Origin: Liquorilactobacillus cacaonum DSM 21116
GTDB taxonomy: Bacteria > Bacillota > Bacilli > Lactobacillales > Lactobacillaceae
Reading direction: 5' to 3'
NCBI RefSeq assembly: GCF_001436735.1
Contig: NZ_AYZE01000015.1
Coordinates: 65,215 to 129,214 of the forward strand
DNA length: 64,000 bases
The notes beneath the pieces are model-generated. The model did no database searches, was not told the DNA's origin, and worked only from the letters and a program-made list of their open reading frames with translations. The position numbers were made by a program, and so were the translations under genes. Each line of letters begins with the position of its first letter. Position 1 is the stretch's first letter. This document shows, piece after piece, positions 19,624 to 29,313 of this stretch.

Positions 19624-20982
19624 TCATAAGATCTGCTTATCAATTTCATATTGCTTTTTTTTCAACATTCTCATTGCCTTAAAATAAGAAAAAATTAATA
19701 CACAACAAGATCCCAGCCAAGCAAGCGGATTAGCAAAGCAAGCTCCAACATATCCTACTGTTGTTGCCAAAAAAATGGCAGCTAAACAACGCATCAATAA
19801 TTCCATAATACCTGCTATTGTAGGTATCATACTTTGTCCTAAACCTTGCAGTGTATATCTTAAAATAAATAAAGTTGCTAGAAGGAGATATAAGCTGCTA
19901 TTAACATTAAAATAAATTTGCGCTAGTTGCAAAACTTTTTCTTCGGTGCTACCTACAAACAAAATAACCAAATCTCTCCCAAAAATAATTACTAGTGCAC
20001 CTGCAACAATACTAAATAGTCCAGAAACTAATAGACATTGTCTTACACCTTTAACAATTCTCCCATATTTACCAGCACCATAATTTTGTGCCGTAAAAGT
20101 AGCCATTGCAACTCCAAAAGACATCATTGGCTGAATTGCAACTTGATCTATTTTACTAGCTGCAGTGGTAGCTGCAACAGCAGTTGTTCCTAACCCATTC
20201 AAAGCCGACTGAATCATAATTCCTCCAATTGCAATAATTGATGCCTGAAAAGCCATTGGAAGGCCAATATAAAGATGCTGCCTAAAATCTCTCCGTGTAA
20301 AGGTTGTAAAATCCTTTCTTCTAACTTGAAGCAACGGAATCTTTCTTACAATATAGATAATACATAATATCACTGAAAAAATTTCTGCAAGAACAGTCGC
20401 ATAACCTGCTCCATCCACACCCATATGAAAGATTAATATAAAAATCAATTCTAAAACAATGTTAACAATCGCAGCAACAATCAAAAAATATAATGGAGTA
20501 CGGCTATCCCCCAAAGCACGAATAACATTAGCTAATAAATTAAATGCCATCGACGCAAAAATTCCACTAAAAATAATTGAAATAAATAATTGAGCATCAG
20601 CTTCAATTGCTTTTGGAGTTTGCATTAAATGAAGAATATCTCCAATAAAGTAGAGACTTAAAAAAGTCAGTACTATTGTTGCAATAATACTAATTATGAT
20701 ACTTACTGCAAAACTTTCACGCACTTTACGATAATTTCCAGCTCCAAAATGTTGTGCTGTAATAATCGATAACCCTGCAGTCAATCCTTGTGCAAAACCA
20801 ATTATTAAAAATTGAATACTACCTGTTACTCCTACGGCTGCAAGTTGATTAACACCTAATGTTTGACCAACAATTAATGTGTCTGAAATACTGTATAATT
20901 GCTGAAAAAGATTTCCTACTAATAGTGGAATGGTAAACATGAAAATAAGTTTAATTGGACTTCCTTCAGTTAGCTCTTTCAA
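19624..20982 (-). CDS. MATE family multidrug/cation exporter
   Basis: A 452-residue integral membrane protein with about 12 hydrophobic segments in two halves, as in the MATE superfamily of Na+- or H+-coupled drug exporters. The N-terminal signature GSPIKLIFMFTIPLLVGNLFQQLYS and the repeated FGAGNYRKV / YGAGKYGRIVKG loops after TM6-like segments are characteristic. It starts at TTG 20982, right after a GGGGGG run that can serve as the ribosome binding site. Its substrate cannot be told. It lies just downstream of a LysR regulator on the same strand (108-base gap), which may or may not control it. Confidence 0.88.
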   Translation of the reverse strand: MKELTEGSPIKLIFMFTIPLLVGNLFQQLYSISDTLIVGQTLGVNQLAAVGVTGSIQFLIIGFAQGLTAGLSIITAQHFGAGNYRKVRESFAVSIIISIIATIVLTFLSLYFIGDILHLMQTPKAIEADAQLFISIIFSGIFASMAFNLLANVIRALGDSRTPLYFLIVAAIVNIVLELIFILIFHMGVDGAGYATVLAEIFSVILCIIYIVRKIPLLQVRRKDFTTFTRRDFRQHLYIGLPMAFQASIIAIGGIMIQSALNGLGTTAVAATTAASKIDQVAIQPMMSFGVAMATFTAQNYGAGKYGRIVKGVRQCLLVSGLFSIVAGALVIIFGRDLVILFVGSTEEKVLQLAQIYFNVNSSLYLLLATLFILRYTLQGLGQSMIPTIAGIMELLMRCLAAIFLATTVGYVGACFANPLAWLGSCCVLIFSYFKAMRMLKKKQYEIDKQIL

Positions 20983-21090
20983 AAATTACCCCCCGTTCAA
21001 TTTATAAGATACGTAAAAAACACTTTATGAAAATACATTTTAACATGGTATCACACGAAAAAGAACATATGAATACCAAAAGCAATTTTT

Positions 21091-21981
21091 TTAATTTATC
21101 TTTTCATTCGGATAACGTTGTGCCAAATATTTTTGAATTGCTTCAACAAAAGCGCGTGTTGACGGGGTCTGTTTAGTTTCAAAGTGGGAAACCAAACAAA
21201 TAGTACGATAAAAATGCTCCTTAAATGGGTAATGTTTTACATTTCCTGATAGTTTCTGTAAAGCTAACTCAGGAAGTATCCCCAGCCCAAGTCCACTTTC
21301 TACCATTGCAATAATCGATGCATCATCGATACTATATTGGATTGAATTGACTGAAACATCATATGTATCCAATGCTCTTTTTGTATCACGATCATAATCA
21401 ATTTGCTGTAAAATAAAGTTTTCATCTCGAATATCCGCTTTCGTAACAACCCCAGCTTGTGTATTAAAGGTTCGTGGTGCAATACAATAAATCGGGTCTT
21501 TATGTAAGGGCAGTACCTCAAGTTTCTCCTTAATTGGTAATGCGCTAAAACCAATATCCAATGTCCCTAGCCGAACTTGTTCAGCGACTTCATTAAAATT
21601 TCCTTGGGTAACTGATAATTTGATATCTGGATATTCTTTCTTAAAAGCTTGGATAATGTCTGGTAACCAATTAATACATACACTACTAAAAGCACCAATT
21701 CTGATTTGTCCTTGATTCAAACCGTTTATTTGTGCCGCTTCTTCTGTTAACTTTGCTTCGGAGTTTAAAATATCCAAAATAATTGGCAGAACTCTTTGCC
21801 CATCTGGTGTTAATCTCACACCTGTTCTATTACGAATAAATAACGCAAAACCTAATTCCTTTTCTAACCCAGCAATTGAGTGACTAATTGCTGAGGGCGT
21901 TACATTTAATTGTGTTGCCGCAGCAAAAAATGTTTTTCGCTTTGCAACTTCACTAAAAACTTCATATGAAAATGTAGACAT
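21091..21981 (-). CDS. LysR-family transcriptional regulator
   Basis: A 296-residue LysR regulator: N-terminal winged helix with FFAAATQLNVTPSAISHSI and LEKELGFALFIRNRTGVRLTPDG, then a periplasmic-binding-like effector domain including GQIRIGAFSSVCINWLP and GLGLGILPELAL. ATG 21981 follows AGAGG at 8 bases; three more codons upstream are open. It is transcribed divergently from a PLP aminotransferase, and a 10-bp-arm palindrome lies between them, the normal layout for a LysR controlling its neighbour. The effector is unknown. Confidence 0.88.
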   Translation of the reverse strand: MSTFSYEVFSEVAKRKTFFAAATQLNVTPSAISHSIAGLEKELGFALFIRNRTGVRLTPDGQRVLPIILDILNSEAKLTEEAAQINGLNQGQIRIGAFSSVCINWLPDIIQAFKKEYPDIKLSVTQGNFNEVAEQVRLGTLDIGFSALPIKEKLEVLPLHKDPIYCIAPRTFNTQAGVVTKADIRDENFILQQIDYDRDTKRALDTYDVSVNSIQYSIDDASIIAMVESGLGLGILPELALQKLSGNVKHYPFKEHFYRTICLVSHFETKQTPSTRAFVEAIQKYLAQRYPNEKIN

Positions 21982-22013
21982 ATTTAACACCTCTATTTTT
22001 TTTGGTGAAAATA

Positions 22014-22040
22014 ATTCATTTTTGATTGAAAAAAATGAAT
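22014..22040. promoter_or_regulatory. candidate LysR operator in the divergent intergenic region
   Basis: Perfect 10-bp inverted arms ATTCATTTTT (22014-22023) and AAAAATGAAT (22031-22040) around a 7-base centre. It overlaps a plus-strand -35 TTGAAA (22027-22032) that has TATAAA 18 bases downstream and reads towards the aminotransferase. Confidence 0.6.
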
Positions 22041-22116
22041 TTTACTTAATTATAAAATAACGTTACACTTTAGATATTAAGAAAACAAGTAAAAAATAAC
22101 GAGGAGGATTTATATT

Positions 22117-23301
22117 ATGATACCAGCTTTTTCAAACCGCATAAATCAAGAACCAACTAGCCTTGATGCCCTATTTAGGCTAAGTGGCCGAGCTGATTTG
22201 ATTTCTTTTGCGGGTGGCTATCCAGATCCTACTCTATTCCCCAAAAAAGAACTTAATGTTGCATTTGAAAGTAGGATTAAAAATGCATCTGCTGAAATTT
22301 TCCAATATCGTTCAACTTTAGGATATGAGCCATTACGCAAAAAAATCTCAAATTATGCTAAAACAATCGGAGTTAGCTGTGAAACTGATAATATCATGCT
22401 TACCCAAGGTGCTCAACAAGGAATTAAACTTTTAGCGAGTCTTTTCCTAGATGACTTCGATGGAGTTGTCGTTGAAGCACCTACATATGTTGGTGGACTT
22501 GAAGCATTTAATGAGCATAAACCGACATATTATGAAATCCCCATGGAAAAAGATGGGATGAATCTTGACATTTTAGAAGATACACTCGATAAAAATGAAG
22601 TTAAACTAATCTATACTATACCCAACTTTCAAAATCCCACAGGTTATTGCATGTCAATTGAGAAAAGAAAACGCCTGGCAAAGTTAGCTTCAGAGTACAA
22701 TGTAATTGTGATTGAAGATGACCCATACCGTGAATTACGGTATGTTGGTGAATCTCTTCCTTCTATTAAATCGTTTGATATTAGTGAAAATGTTGTTACA
22801 CTCGGTAGTTTTTCAAAAATTTTGTCTCCTGCACTTCGCTGTGGATGGTTAATTGGTGCAAAAGAAATCGTGAACCAATTATCCTCCCTTCGCTTATCTT
22901 ATGATTGCCAATCTTCAAATGTTTTACTTGAAGGGATTGATGAATATCTTGAACAAAATGATATTGGTAAACACATCCAAAAATTACGTATTGCTTATAA
23001 ACAAAAAATGGATACAATGATTCGTGGACTAGCTGATAATCTTCCATCAGAATGCAGTTTTTCAAAACCAAAAGGTGGATTCTTCCTTTGGGTAACACTT
23101 CCAAAGGAACTTGATGCAAAGGAACTTCTGAATAATACCAAAAAAGTAACATTTTTAGAAGGATCTTCACTTTTTGCACTCTCTAAGGAAAACAACCATT
23201 TGAGATTAAACTTCACAGGAATTACCGAAAAACAAATCATAGAAGGCTGTAATGATTTAGGTAATACTATTAAAGACGCACTTTTGGAATTAGCTGTTTA
23301 A
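22117..23301 (+). CDS. PLP-dependent aminotransferase, class I/II (LysN/2-aminoadipate-like)
   Basis: A 394-residue fold-type I aminotransferase without the GntR domain. It has FAGGYPDP, TQGAQQGIKLL, YTIPNFQNPTGYCMS, EDDPYRELRY and the cofactor lysine motif LGSFSKILSPALRCGW. The set resembles multisubstrate aminotransferases acting on aromatic, branched or 2-aminoadipate substrates; the actual substrate is not visible. GGAGG lies 9 bases before the ATG. It is monocistronic, controlled most likely by the divergent LysR gene, and ends at a strong hairpin shared with the purD side. Confidence 0.87.
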   Translation: MIPAFSNRINQEPTSLDALFRLSGRADLISFAGGYPDPTLFPKKELNVAFESRIKNASAEIFQYRSTLGYEPLRKKISNYAKTIGVSCETDNIMLTQGAQQGIKLLASLFLDDFDGVVVEAPTYVGGLEAFNEHKPTYYEIPMEKDGMNLDILEDTLDKNEVKLIYTIPNFQNPTGYCMSIEKRKRLAKLASEYNVIVIEDDPYRELRYVGESLPSIKSFDISENVVTLGSFSKILSPALRCGWLIGAKEIVNQLSSLRLSYDCQSSNVLLEGIDEYLEQNDIGKHIQKLRIAYKQKMDTMIRGLADNLPSECSFSKPKGGFFLWVTLPKELDAKELLNNTKKVTFLEGSSLFALSKENNHLRLNFTGITEKQIIEGCNDLGNTIKDALLELAV

Positions 23302-23323
23302 ATACTTCTAAAACATCATACAT

Positions 23324-23373
23324 TAAAAGACAGATGCATACCAAATGAATTTTGGTTTGTACCTGTCTTTAAT
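23324..23373. terminator. bidirectional terminator between aminotransferase and purD
   Basis: Arms TTAAAAGACAG and CTGTCTTTAA with further pairing of ACCAAA / TTTGGT; U-tract present on the plus strand (TTTAATTTTTC) and A-rich on the left for the minus strand. It separates the convergent aminotransferase and pur operon. Confidence 0.8.
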
Positions 23374-23412
23374 TTTTCTTGGAATCCACCCTTCGTTTGT
23401 GTCAACTGTTCA

Positions 23413-24672
23413 TTAATCCTTGAAAGCTTTATTGCCAATATCTTTACGGAATCTACAATTTTCAAATTCATAATTTTTCATATAAGAATATGCTTTTTTT
23501 TGTGCCTCAATAAGTGTTTTTTGTATTGAAACAACACTTAAAATTCTACCCCCATTGCCGTAAAATTGGTCACCATCTTTGATTACATTAGCATAATCAA
23601 TTGAAATTCCTGGCTCCTGTGTAAAGCTTGGTAATAATTGGCCTTTTCTTGGATTAGTAGGGTAACCTTCAGCTGCTAAGACGACATTCAAACATGCCTG
23701 GGGATTAATACTTAATTTTTCCATTTTCAAACCATTTATACAATCATCGATTACTTGAGCAAAGTCTGATTCTAATCTCGGTAAAACAACCTGTGTCTCT
23801 GGATCACCTAACCTGACATTGTATTCAATTACTTTAGGCCCTTGTTCAGTCAAAATTAATCCTATATATAAAATTCCATGATAGTCAAATTGCTCGGAAT
23901 TTAAGCCCTTGATTGATGGCTCTACAACTTTAACAATCATATTTTGATAATCTTCTTGCGCCAATTGTGGAACTGGACTATATGCCCCCATCCCACCAGT
24001 ATTAGGCCCACTATCATTGTCAAATGCCCGCTTGTGATCTTGAGCCATTGGAAGAATTTGGAAATCTGAACCATTAACAATTACAAATAACGAATATTCT
24101 GGCCCATTTAAAAATTCTTCTAGTACAATTTGTGTTTCGCCATTGTCAAACATTTTTTTTATAACATCAACAGCTTCATCAGACGTATTTGCAATCGTAA
24201 CACCTTTGCCTCCTGCAAGACCATCAGCTTTAATAACTATTGGTGCAGAAAAATTTGTAAGTGCTTTGATTGCATTTTCTGATTTTTGGAAGGTTTGATA
24301 TCTAGCTGTCGGAATTTCATGATTAACCATGAAATTTAAAGCAAAGTCCTTAGAGCCTTCTAGTTGTGACGCAATTTTATTAGGACCAAAGATTGCAAGT
24401 CCACGTTCCTTAAAATAATCAACAATCCCAGCAACCAAGGCATCTTCTGGTCCAACAAAAGTCCAATCAATTTTATTAGCAATTACAAAATTTGCTAATT
24501 CTTCAAAATTTAGTTCAGGAATACTAACAGGTTTAATTTTACTTGATTCCATCGCTACGTTACCAGGAGCGCAATAAACATTTTCAACAATTTGACTCTT
24601 ACTAAAGGCTTTACAAATTGCATGTTCCCTTCCACCTGATCCCACTACTAACAAGTTAAGTTTATTACTCAA
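23413..24672 (-). CDS. purD: phosphoribosylamine-glycine ligase
   Basis: GAR synthetase, step 2 of IMP synthesis: joins glycine to 5-phosphoribosylamine with ATP. The 419-residue ATP-grasp product has LNLLVVGSGGREHAICKAF, ADGLAGGKGVTI, DHKRAFDNDSGPNTGGMGAYSP and EYNVRLGDPETQ. TTG 24672 (MSNKLNLL) is chosen because GTGGAGG lies 8 bases ahead; that GTG is itself the first codon of the longer open frame. It is the last gene of the purC-D operon, 16 bases after purH. Confidence 0.95.
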   Translation of the reverse strand: MSNKLNLLVVGSGGREHAICKAFSKSQIVENVYCAPGNVAMESSKIKPVSIPELNFEELANFVIANKIDWTFVGPEDALVAGIVDYFKERGLAIFGPNKIASQLEGSKDFALNFMVNHEIPTARYQTFQKSENAIKALTNFSAPIVIKADGLAGGKGVTIANTSDEAVDVIKKMFDNGETQIVLEEFLNGPEYSLFVIVNGSDFQILPMAQDHKRAFDNDSGPNTGGMGAYSPVPQLAQEDYQNMIVKVVEPSIKGLNSEQFDYHGILYIGLILTEQGPKVIEYNVRLGDPETQVVLPRLESDFAQVIDDCINGLKMEKLSINPQACLNVVLAAEGYPTNPRKGQLLPSFTQEPGISIDYANVIKDGDQFYGNGGRILSVVSIQKTLIEAQKKAYSYMKNYEFENCRFRKDIGNKAFKD

Positions 24673-24688
24673 AATTGCAACCTCCACT

Positions 24689-26227
24689 TTAATGTCTGAA
24701 ATGACGAATACCGGTTGTCACCATCGTAATTCCATATTTGTTAGCCATTTCAATTGAATCCTTATCTCGAATACTACCACCAGGTTGTACTATTGCTTTA
24801 ATTCCATGTTCTGCTGCGTATTGAACACAATCATCCATTGGGAAAAATGCATCGCTTGCTAATACAGTAGAATCATCGATATCATTTCCTGCATTTTTGA
24901 TAGCTATTTTTGTTGAATCAATTCTGTTTGGTTGACCAGCACCAATCCCTAATGTTTGATTAGCATTAGCCACAACAATTGCATTACTTTTAGTATGTTT
25001 AACCGCTTTCCAAGCAAACATAAGTGTCTCAAGTTGTTCTTTTGAAGGTTTATTTGCAGTCACAACTGTCCAATCTGCTACATTCTCTTCTAAAACATCT
25101 TGTTCCTGTACTAATATTCCGCCCATTATGGAAACAGTTTCTTTTTTGGGTTCTTCGTTCCTATTTGAAAAATCTAACTGGAGTAAACGAATGTTTTTCT
25201 TTTTTGCCAAAACTTCAAAAGCATCTTTATCATAAGCAGGTGCAATGATAATTTCTAAAAATAATTCATGCATCTTTTCGGCAGTTGCAAGATCTACTTT
25301 ACGATTTAATACAATCACGCCACCAAAAATTGAAATTGAATCGGCTGCATATGCCCTATCCCAAGCTTCTTTTAGACTTTTACCTCTTCCAATGCCACAA
25401 GGATTCATATGCTTTAGTGCAACTACTGTTGGCTCAGCAAATTCACGTGCAATTCTAATAGCAGCATCTGCATCTTTAATATTATTATATGACAGCTTTT
25501 TACCATGTAATTGCTTTGCATTCGTTATCGCATAATCTTTAGGAAGAGCATCCTTATAAAACCATGCTTTTTGATGACTATTTTCGCCATAACGCATTGA
25601 GTTCTCCAAATCATATGTCAGTGTTAATTTTTCAGGCGCCTCAATTCCTACTTTTTTTGTTAAATAGTCGGCAATCAATGCATCATAGGCAGCTGTATGT
25701 CTAAAAACTTTAGCAGCAAATTCTGCACGTGTTTCTAACTTAGTATCCCCAAAATCATTTAATTCAGTCACTATAACCTCATAATCATTGCTATCAACAA
25801 CTACAGTCACATCATGATAATTTTTTGCAGCACTACGTAACATACTTGGTCCGCCAATATCAATATTTTCAATTGCATCTTCAAGTGTCACATCTGACTT
25901 TTCGATTGTTTCTTTAAACGGGTAAAGATTTACACATACCAAATCAATTGGATTAATATGTAATCTTTCCATTGTTTTAACATGTTCAGGTAAATCTCTT
26001 CTCCCTAACAAACCACCGTGAATAAGTGGGTTTAATGTTTTGACACGCCCGTCAAGTATTTCAGGGAAACCAGTTACATCTTCTACAGAAATTGTTTGTA
26101 TGCCCGCTTCTTCTAAAACTCTTTTTGTGCCACCTGTTGAAATAATTTCAAAATTATTTTCAATTAATTTTTGTGCAAATGGTACTAGCCCTGTTTTGTC
26201 AGAAACACTCATTAATGCTCGCTTCAT
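24689..26227 (-). CDS. purH: bifunctional AICAR transformylase / IMP cyclohydrolase
   Basis: Catalyses the last two steps of IMP synthesis. The 512-residue product has the N-terminal MGS-like cyclohydrolase domain ([39 protein letters not shown]) and a C-terminal transformylase domain ([41 protein letters not shown]). Full length. It lies 2 bases after purN and 16 before purD. Confidence 0.97.
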   Translation of the reverse strand: MKRALMSVSDKTGLVPFAQKLIENNFEIISTGGTKRVLEEAGIQTISVEDVTGFPEILDGRVKTLNPLIHGGLLGRRDLPEHVKTMERLHINPIDLVCVNLYPFKETIEKSDVTLEDAIENIDIGGPSMLRSAAKNYHDVTVVVDSNDYEVIVTELNDFGDTKLETRAEFAAKVFRHTAAYDALIADYLTKKVGIEAPEKLTLTYDLENSMRYGENSHQKAWFYKDALPKDYAITNAKQLHGKKLSYNNIKDADAAIRIAREFAEPTVVALKHMNPCGIGRGKSLKEAWDRAYAADSISIFGGVIVLNRKVDLATAEKMHELFLEIIIAPAYDKDAFEVLAKKKNIRLLQLDFSNRNEEPKKETVSIMGGILVQEQDVLEENVADWTVVTANKPSKEQLETLMFAWKAVKHTKSNAIVVANANQTLGIGAGQPNRIDSTKIAIKNAGNDIDDSTVLASDAFFPMDDCVQYAAEHGIKAIVQPGGSIRDKDSIEMANKYGITMVTTGIRHFRH

Positions 26228-26229
26228 CT

Positions 26230-26811
26230 TTAGTTAATCTCCTTTTCTAGCTCAATCAAAATATCTCTTACAGTTTTAGGATACAATTCGTGTTCACACT
26301 CATGTATTCTAGTTTCCAAGGTTTCAAGCGTATCATCTTTTAGAATTGGAACCTTTCTTTGTGCAATTATTGGCCCAGAATCTAGGCCTGAGTCAATATA
26401 ATGAACAGTTACTCCTGTCTCTTTTTTATGGTCCTCAAAAGCACGTTCAATTGAATGAAGACCTGGATATTCGGGAAGATAGGCTGGATGTAAATTCACA
26501 ATATGTCCTTCATAATTATCAAGAATTGCGGGCCCAATTACCCTTAAATAGCCCGCAAGAATTATAAAGTCGATCTCATGTTCTTCCAATAACTTAGCAA
26601 TTTTTTCCTCGTATAACTTTTTGCCACCCGATTCTTTGACAGTAAAAGTTTCAACTGGTACTTGATGCTTCTGTGCGCGTTCCACCACATATGCATCTGG
26701 ATGATCACAAAAAAGCAATGCGAGATCACCTGGTATTTCTTTTTTCTCAAACAATTTCGCAAATATTTCAAAATTGGATCCATTGCCTGATGCAAAAACT
26801 GCAATTTTCAT
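26230..26811 (-). CDS. purN: phosphoribosylglycinamide formyltransferase
   Basis: GAR transformylase using 10-formyltetrahydrofolate. The 193-residue product starts [15 protein letters not shown] and contains the formyl-transfer motif [31 protein letters not shown] and the [17 protein letters not shown] signature with the catalytic Asp. It is encoded 10 bases after purM and 2 bases before purH. Confidence 0.97.
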   Translation of the reverse strand: MKIAVFASGNGSNFEIFAKLFEKKEIPGDLALLFCDHPDAYVVERAQKHQVPVETFTVKESGGKKLYEEKIAKLLEEHEIDFIILAGYLRVIGPAILDNYEGHIVNLHPAYLPEYPGLHSIERAFEDHKKETGVTVHYIDSGLDSGPIIAQRKVPILKDDTLETLETRIHECEHELYPKTVRDILIELEKEIN

Positions 26812-26821
26812 GTTAAATGCC

Positions 26822-27859
26822 TCACTTAATACTAATTTTTTCAGAATCAGCGAGTCTGTTTACTAATTCTCCAATAATGTAAAATTCTTCATTTTGGGAA
26901 ACTAAAATAGCTTTTGCTTTTTCCAATTTATCTGGAGAAATCGCAATTACCATACCAAGTCCCATATTGAAAGCCTCAAAGCAGTCTCGATCTGTTAAAT
27001 TACCCAACTCCTTAAGATAATTAAAAATTGGTAATACTGGCCATGAACCCTTATTGACTTTTGCCTGTATATTATCAGCGAACATACGTGGTAAATTCTC
27101 GATTAATCCCCCACCTGTAATATGGCTAATTCCATTAATAATTCGACTCTCTATGAGAGGTAATACATTCTTAACATAAATTTTTGTTGGTTCAAGAAGT
27201 ACATCACCTAGGGTTTTGCCTTCAAAAATGATTGGCTTATCGTTGAGATTCAATCCATTCTCTTTAAAAAGAATTTGGCGTACTAAAGAAAAACCATTTG
27301 AATGCAACCCACTTGAGGGTAACCCCAATAAAATATCTCCAACTTGAGGTTTTTCATCTGTTAATAAATCTTTTTTTTCTACAACCCCTGTTGAAAAGCC
27401 AGCTAGATCATATTCTTCACTAGAATACATATCTGGCATTTCAGCAGTTTCCCCTCCAATTAAAGCCACTTCAGCTTGACGACAACCACTTGCTACTCCT
27501 TTTACAATTTCAGCCATTTTTTTAGGATCATTGTGCCCAGTAGCGATATAATCTAAAAAATATAATGGTTTGGCACCTTGCGCAATAATATCATTGACAC
27601 ACATTGCAACACAATCCATTCCAATTGTGTCATGAAGATTTGCCTTCTGTGCAACTAATAATTTTGTACCAACACCATCAGTACCTGACACCAAGATAGG
27701 ATGTTTTATTGCTAACTCTCCAAGATCAAACAATCCGCCGAAACTTCCAAGTCCTCCGAGAACACCAAGCTGCTTTGTACTTGCAACTTCTTCTTTAATA
27801 CGAGCAACAAGTTCATATCCGGCATTCACATCTACACCTGCATCTTGATATCTACTCAT
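26822..27859 (-). CDS. purM: phosphoribosylformylglycinamidine cyclo-ligase
   Basis: AIR synthetase, ATP-dependent ring closure of FGAM. The 345-residue product has YQDAGVDVNAGYELV, SGTDGVGTKLLVA, MCVNDIIAQGAKPLYFLDY, GGETAEMPDMY and SHITGGGLIENLPR. Its ATG overlaps the purF stop by 4 bases (ATGA), suggesting translational coupling. Confidence 0.97.
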   Translation of the reverse strand: MSRYQDAGVDVNAGYELVARIKEEVASTKQLGVLGGLGSFGGLFDLGELAIKHPILVSGTDGVGTKLLVAQKANLHDTIGMDCVAMCVNDIIAQGAKPLYFLDYIATGHNDPKKMAEIVKGVASGCRQAEVALIGGETAEMPDMYSSEEYDLAGFSTGVVEKKDLLTDEKPQVGDILLGLPSSGLHSNGFSLVRQILFKENGLNLNDKPIIFEGKTLGDVLLEPTKIYVKNVLPLIESRIINGISHITGGGLIENLPRMFADNIQAKVNKGSWPVLPIFNYLKELGNLTDRDCFEAFNMGLGMVIAISPDKLEKAKAILVSQNEEFYIIGELVNRLADSEKISIK

Positions 27860-29313
27860 TTTATGCCAACCTCCAATTTCTGTTGACGTTTCAAGGATTT
27901 CAAATAACCATCTTCATAGTCATACAAAGGAGTTGGATAATTACCATCAAAGTAAGCAACACATAGACCACCATTTGGTGCATTTTTTGCATCAGGAATA
28001 TCAATTGCTTTAATTAGATTTGGAATTGTTAAAAACTCAAGAGAATCTGCTCCAATTTCTTTACACATTTCATCAACAGTATAATTGGCCGCCATCAATT
28101 CTGAACGTGTTGAAATATCGATTCCATAAAAACAAGGAAATCTCAAAGGTGGTGAAGCAATTCTCATATGAACTTCCTTTGCTCCAGCTTCCTTTAATAA
28201 TCTAACAATTTGTTTGCTAGTTGTCCCTCTAACAATCGAATCGTCAATAATTGCAACTTTCTTACCCTCTACAACCCCTCGAACAGCCGATAATTTCATC
28301 TTTACACCACGTTCACGCAATTCCTGAGTTGGTTGAATAAAAGTTCTAGCAATATATTGATTTTTGATAAGACCCATTTCATATGGCAAACCACTTTCTT
28401 CAGCATATCCACTTGCTGCAGACAAAGAAGAATTAGGAACACCAATGACCATGTCAACATCCAGTGGAGATTGTTGAGCTAATAGCCTACCCATTTTTTT
28501 TCGTGCATTATGCACTGTAACTCCATGAATAATTGAATCAGGTCGTGAAAAATAAATATATTCCATTGAACAAATTGCCAATTGAGTATCTTGAGTATAT
28601 CGATCAATATGCAATCCTTCCTTATCAATGATTACAAGTTCACCTGGTTGCACATCACGCACTAATTTTGCACCAACCATATCTAATGCACATGTCTCAC
28701 TAACTACAACATATGAACCATTTTCAAGCTGTCCAATCGATAATGGCCTAAATCCATTTGGATCTAGTGCAGCAATCAAACTGTCTTCACGTAATAGCAA
28801 AAAAGCAAATCCGCCATGTACTTGGTTTAAACTAGCTTTTAATGCATCTATAAAAGGCATATCTTTTTTTTGACGAATTAAATGAATCAAGATTTCTGTA
28901 TCAGATGTAGATTGAAAAATCGCACCATCTTTTTCAAGTTCACGTTTCATCGATTCAGCATTTGTTAAATTTCCATTATGAGCTAAAGCAACGTCGCCAT
29001 CACCAAAATGAAAAAGAAATGGTTGCACATTTGCAAGAATATTATTCCCACTAGTACCATATCGGACATGTCCGATTGCTGCCGTGCCAACTAAATTGTC
29101 TAAATTTTCCTTATTAGAAAAGACTTCAGCCAATAGCCCACGATTCCTAAATTGCTTGAGTTTTTTTCCATCACTCACAACAATTCCAGCACCTTCTTGC
29201 CCGCGATGTTGTAAACTGTGTAATCCAAAATACGTAAGATGATTAGCTTCGGGTGTTCCAAAGACGCCAAAAACACCACATTCTTCATTTAATCCTTTGA
29301 TTTCATAAGGCAT
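27856..29313 (-). CDS. purF: amidophosphoribosyltransferase
   Basis: Committed step of purine synthesis: glutamine plus PRPP to phosphoribosylamine. The 485-residue product starts [11 protein letters not shown] and the nucleophile Cys is residue 12, so an 11-residue propeptide must be removed, as in B. subtilis PurF. The PRPP loop [17 protein letters not shown] is intact. The C-terminal region reads [14 protein letters not shown], with a single Cys where, from memory, the Bacillus Fe-S enzyme has several. ATG 29313 follows GGGAGG at 10 bases; the gene overlaps purL by 25 bases. Confidence 0.96.
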   Translation of the reverse strand: MPYEIKGLNEECGVFGVFGTPEANHLTYFGLHSLQHRGQEGAGIVVSDGKKLKQFRNRGLLAEVFSNKENLDNLVGTAAIGHVRYGTSGNNILANVQPFLFHFGDGDVALAHNGNLTNAESMKRELEKDGAIFQSTSDTEILIHLIRQKKDMPFIDALKASLNQVHGGFAFLLLREDSLIAALDPNGFRPLSIGQLENGSYVVVSETCALDMVGAKLVRDVQPGELVIIDKEGLHIDRYTQDTQLAICSMEYIYFSRPDSIIHGVTVHNARKKMGRLLAQQSPLDVDMVIGVPNSSLSAASGYAEESGLPYEMGLIKNQYIARTFIQPTQELRERGVKMKLSAVRGVVEGKKVAIIDDSIVRGTTSKQIVRLLKEAGAKEVHMRIASPPLRFPCFYGIDISTRSELMAANYTVDEMCKEIGADSLEFLTIPNLIKAIDIPDAKNAPNGGLCVAYFDGNYPTPLYDYEDGYLKSLKRQQKLEVGIK

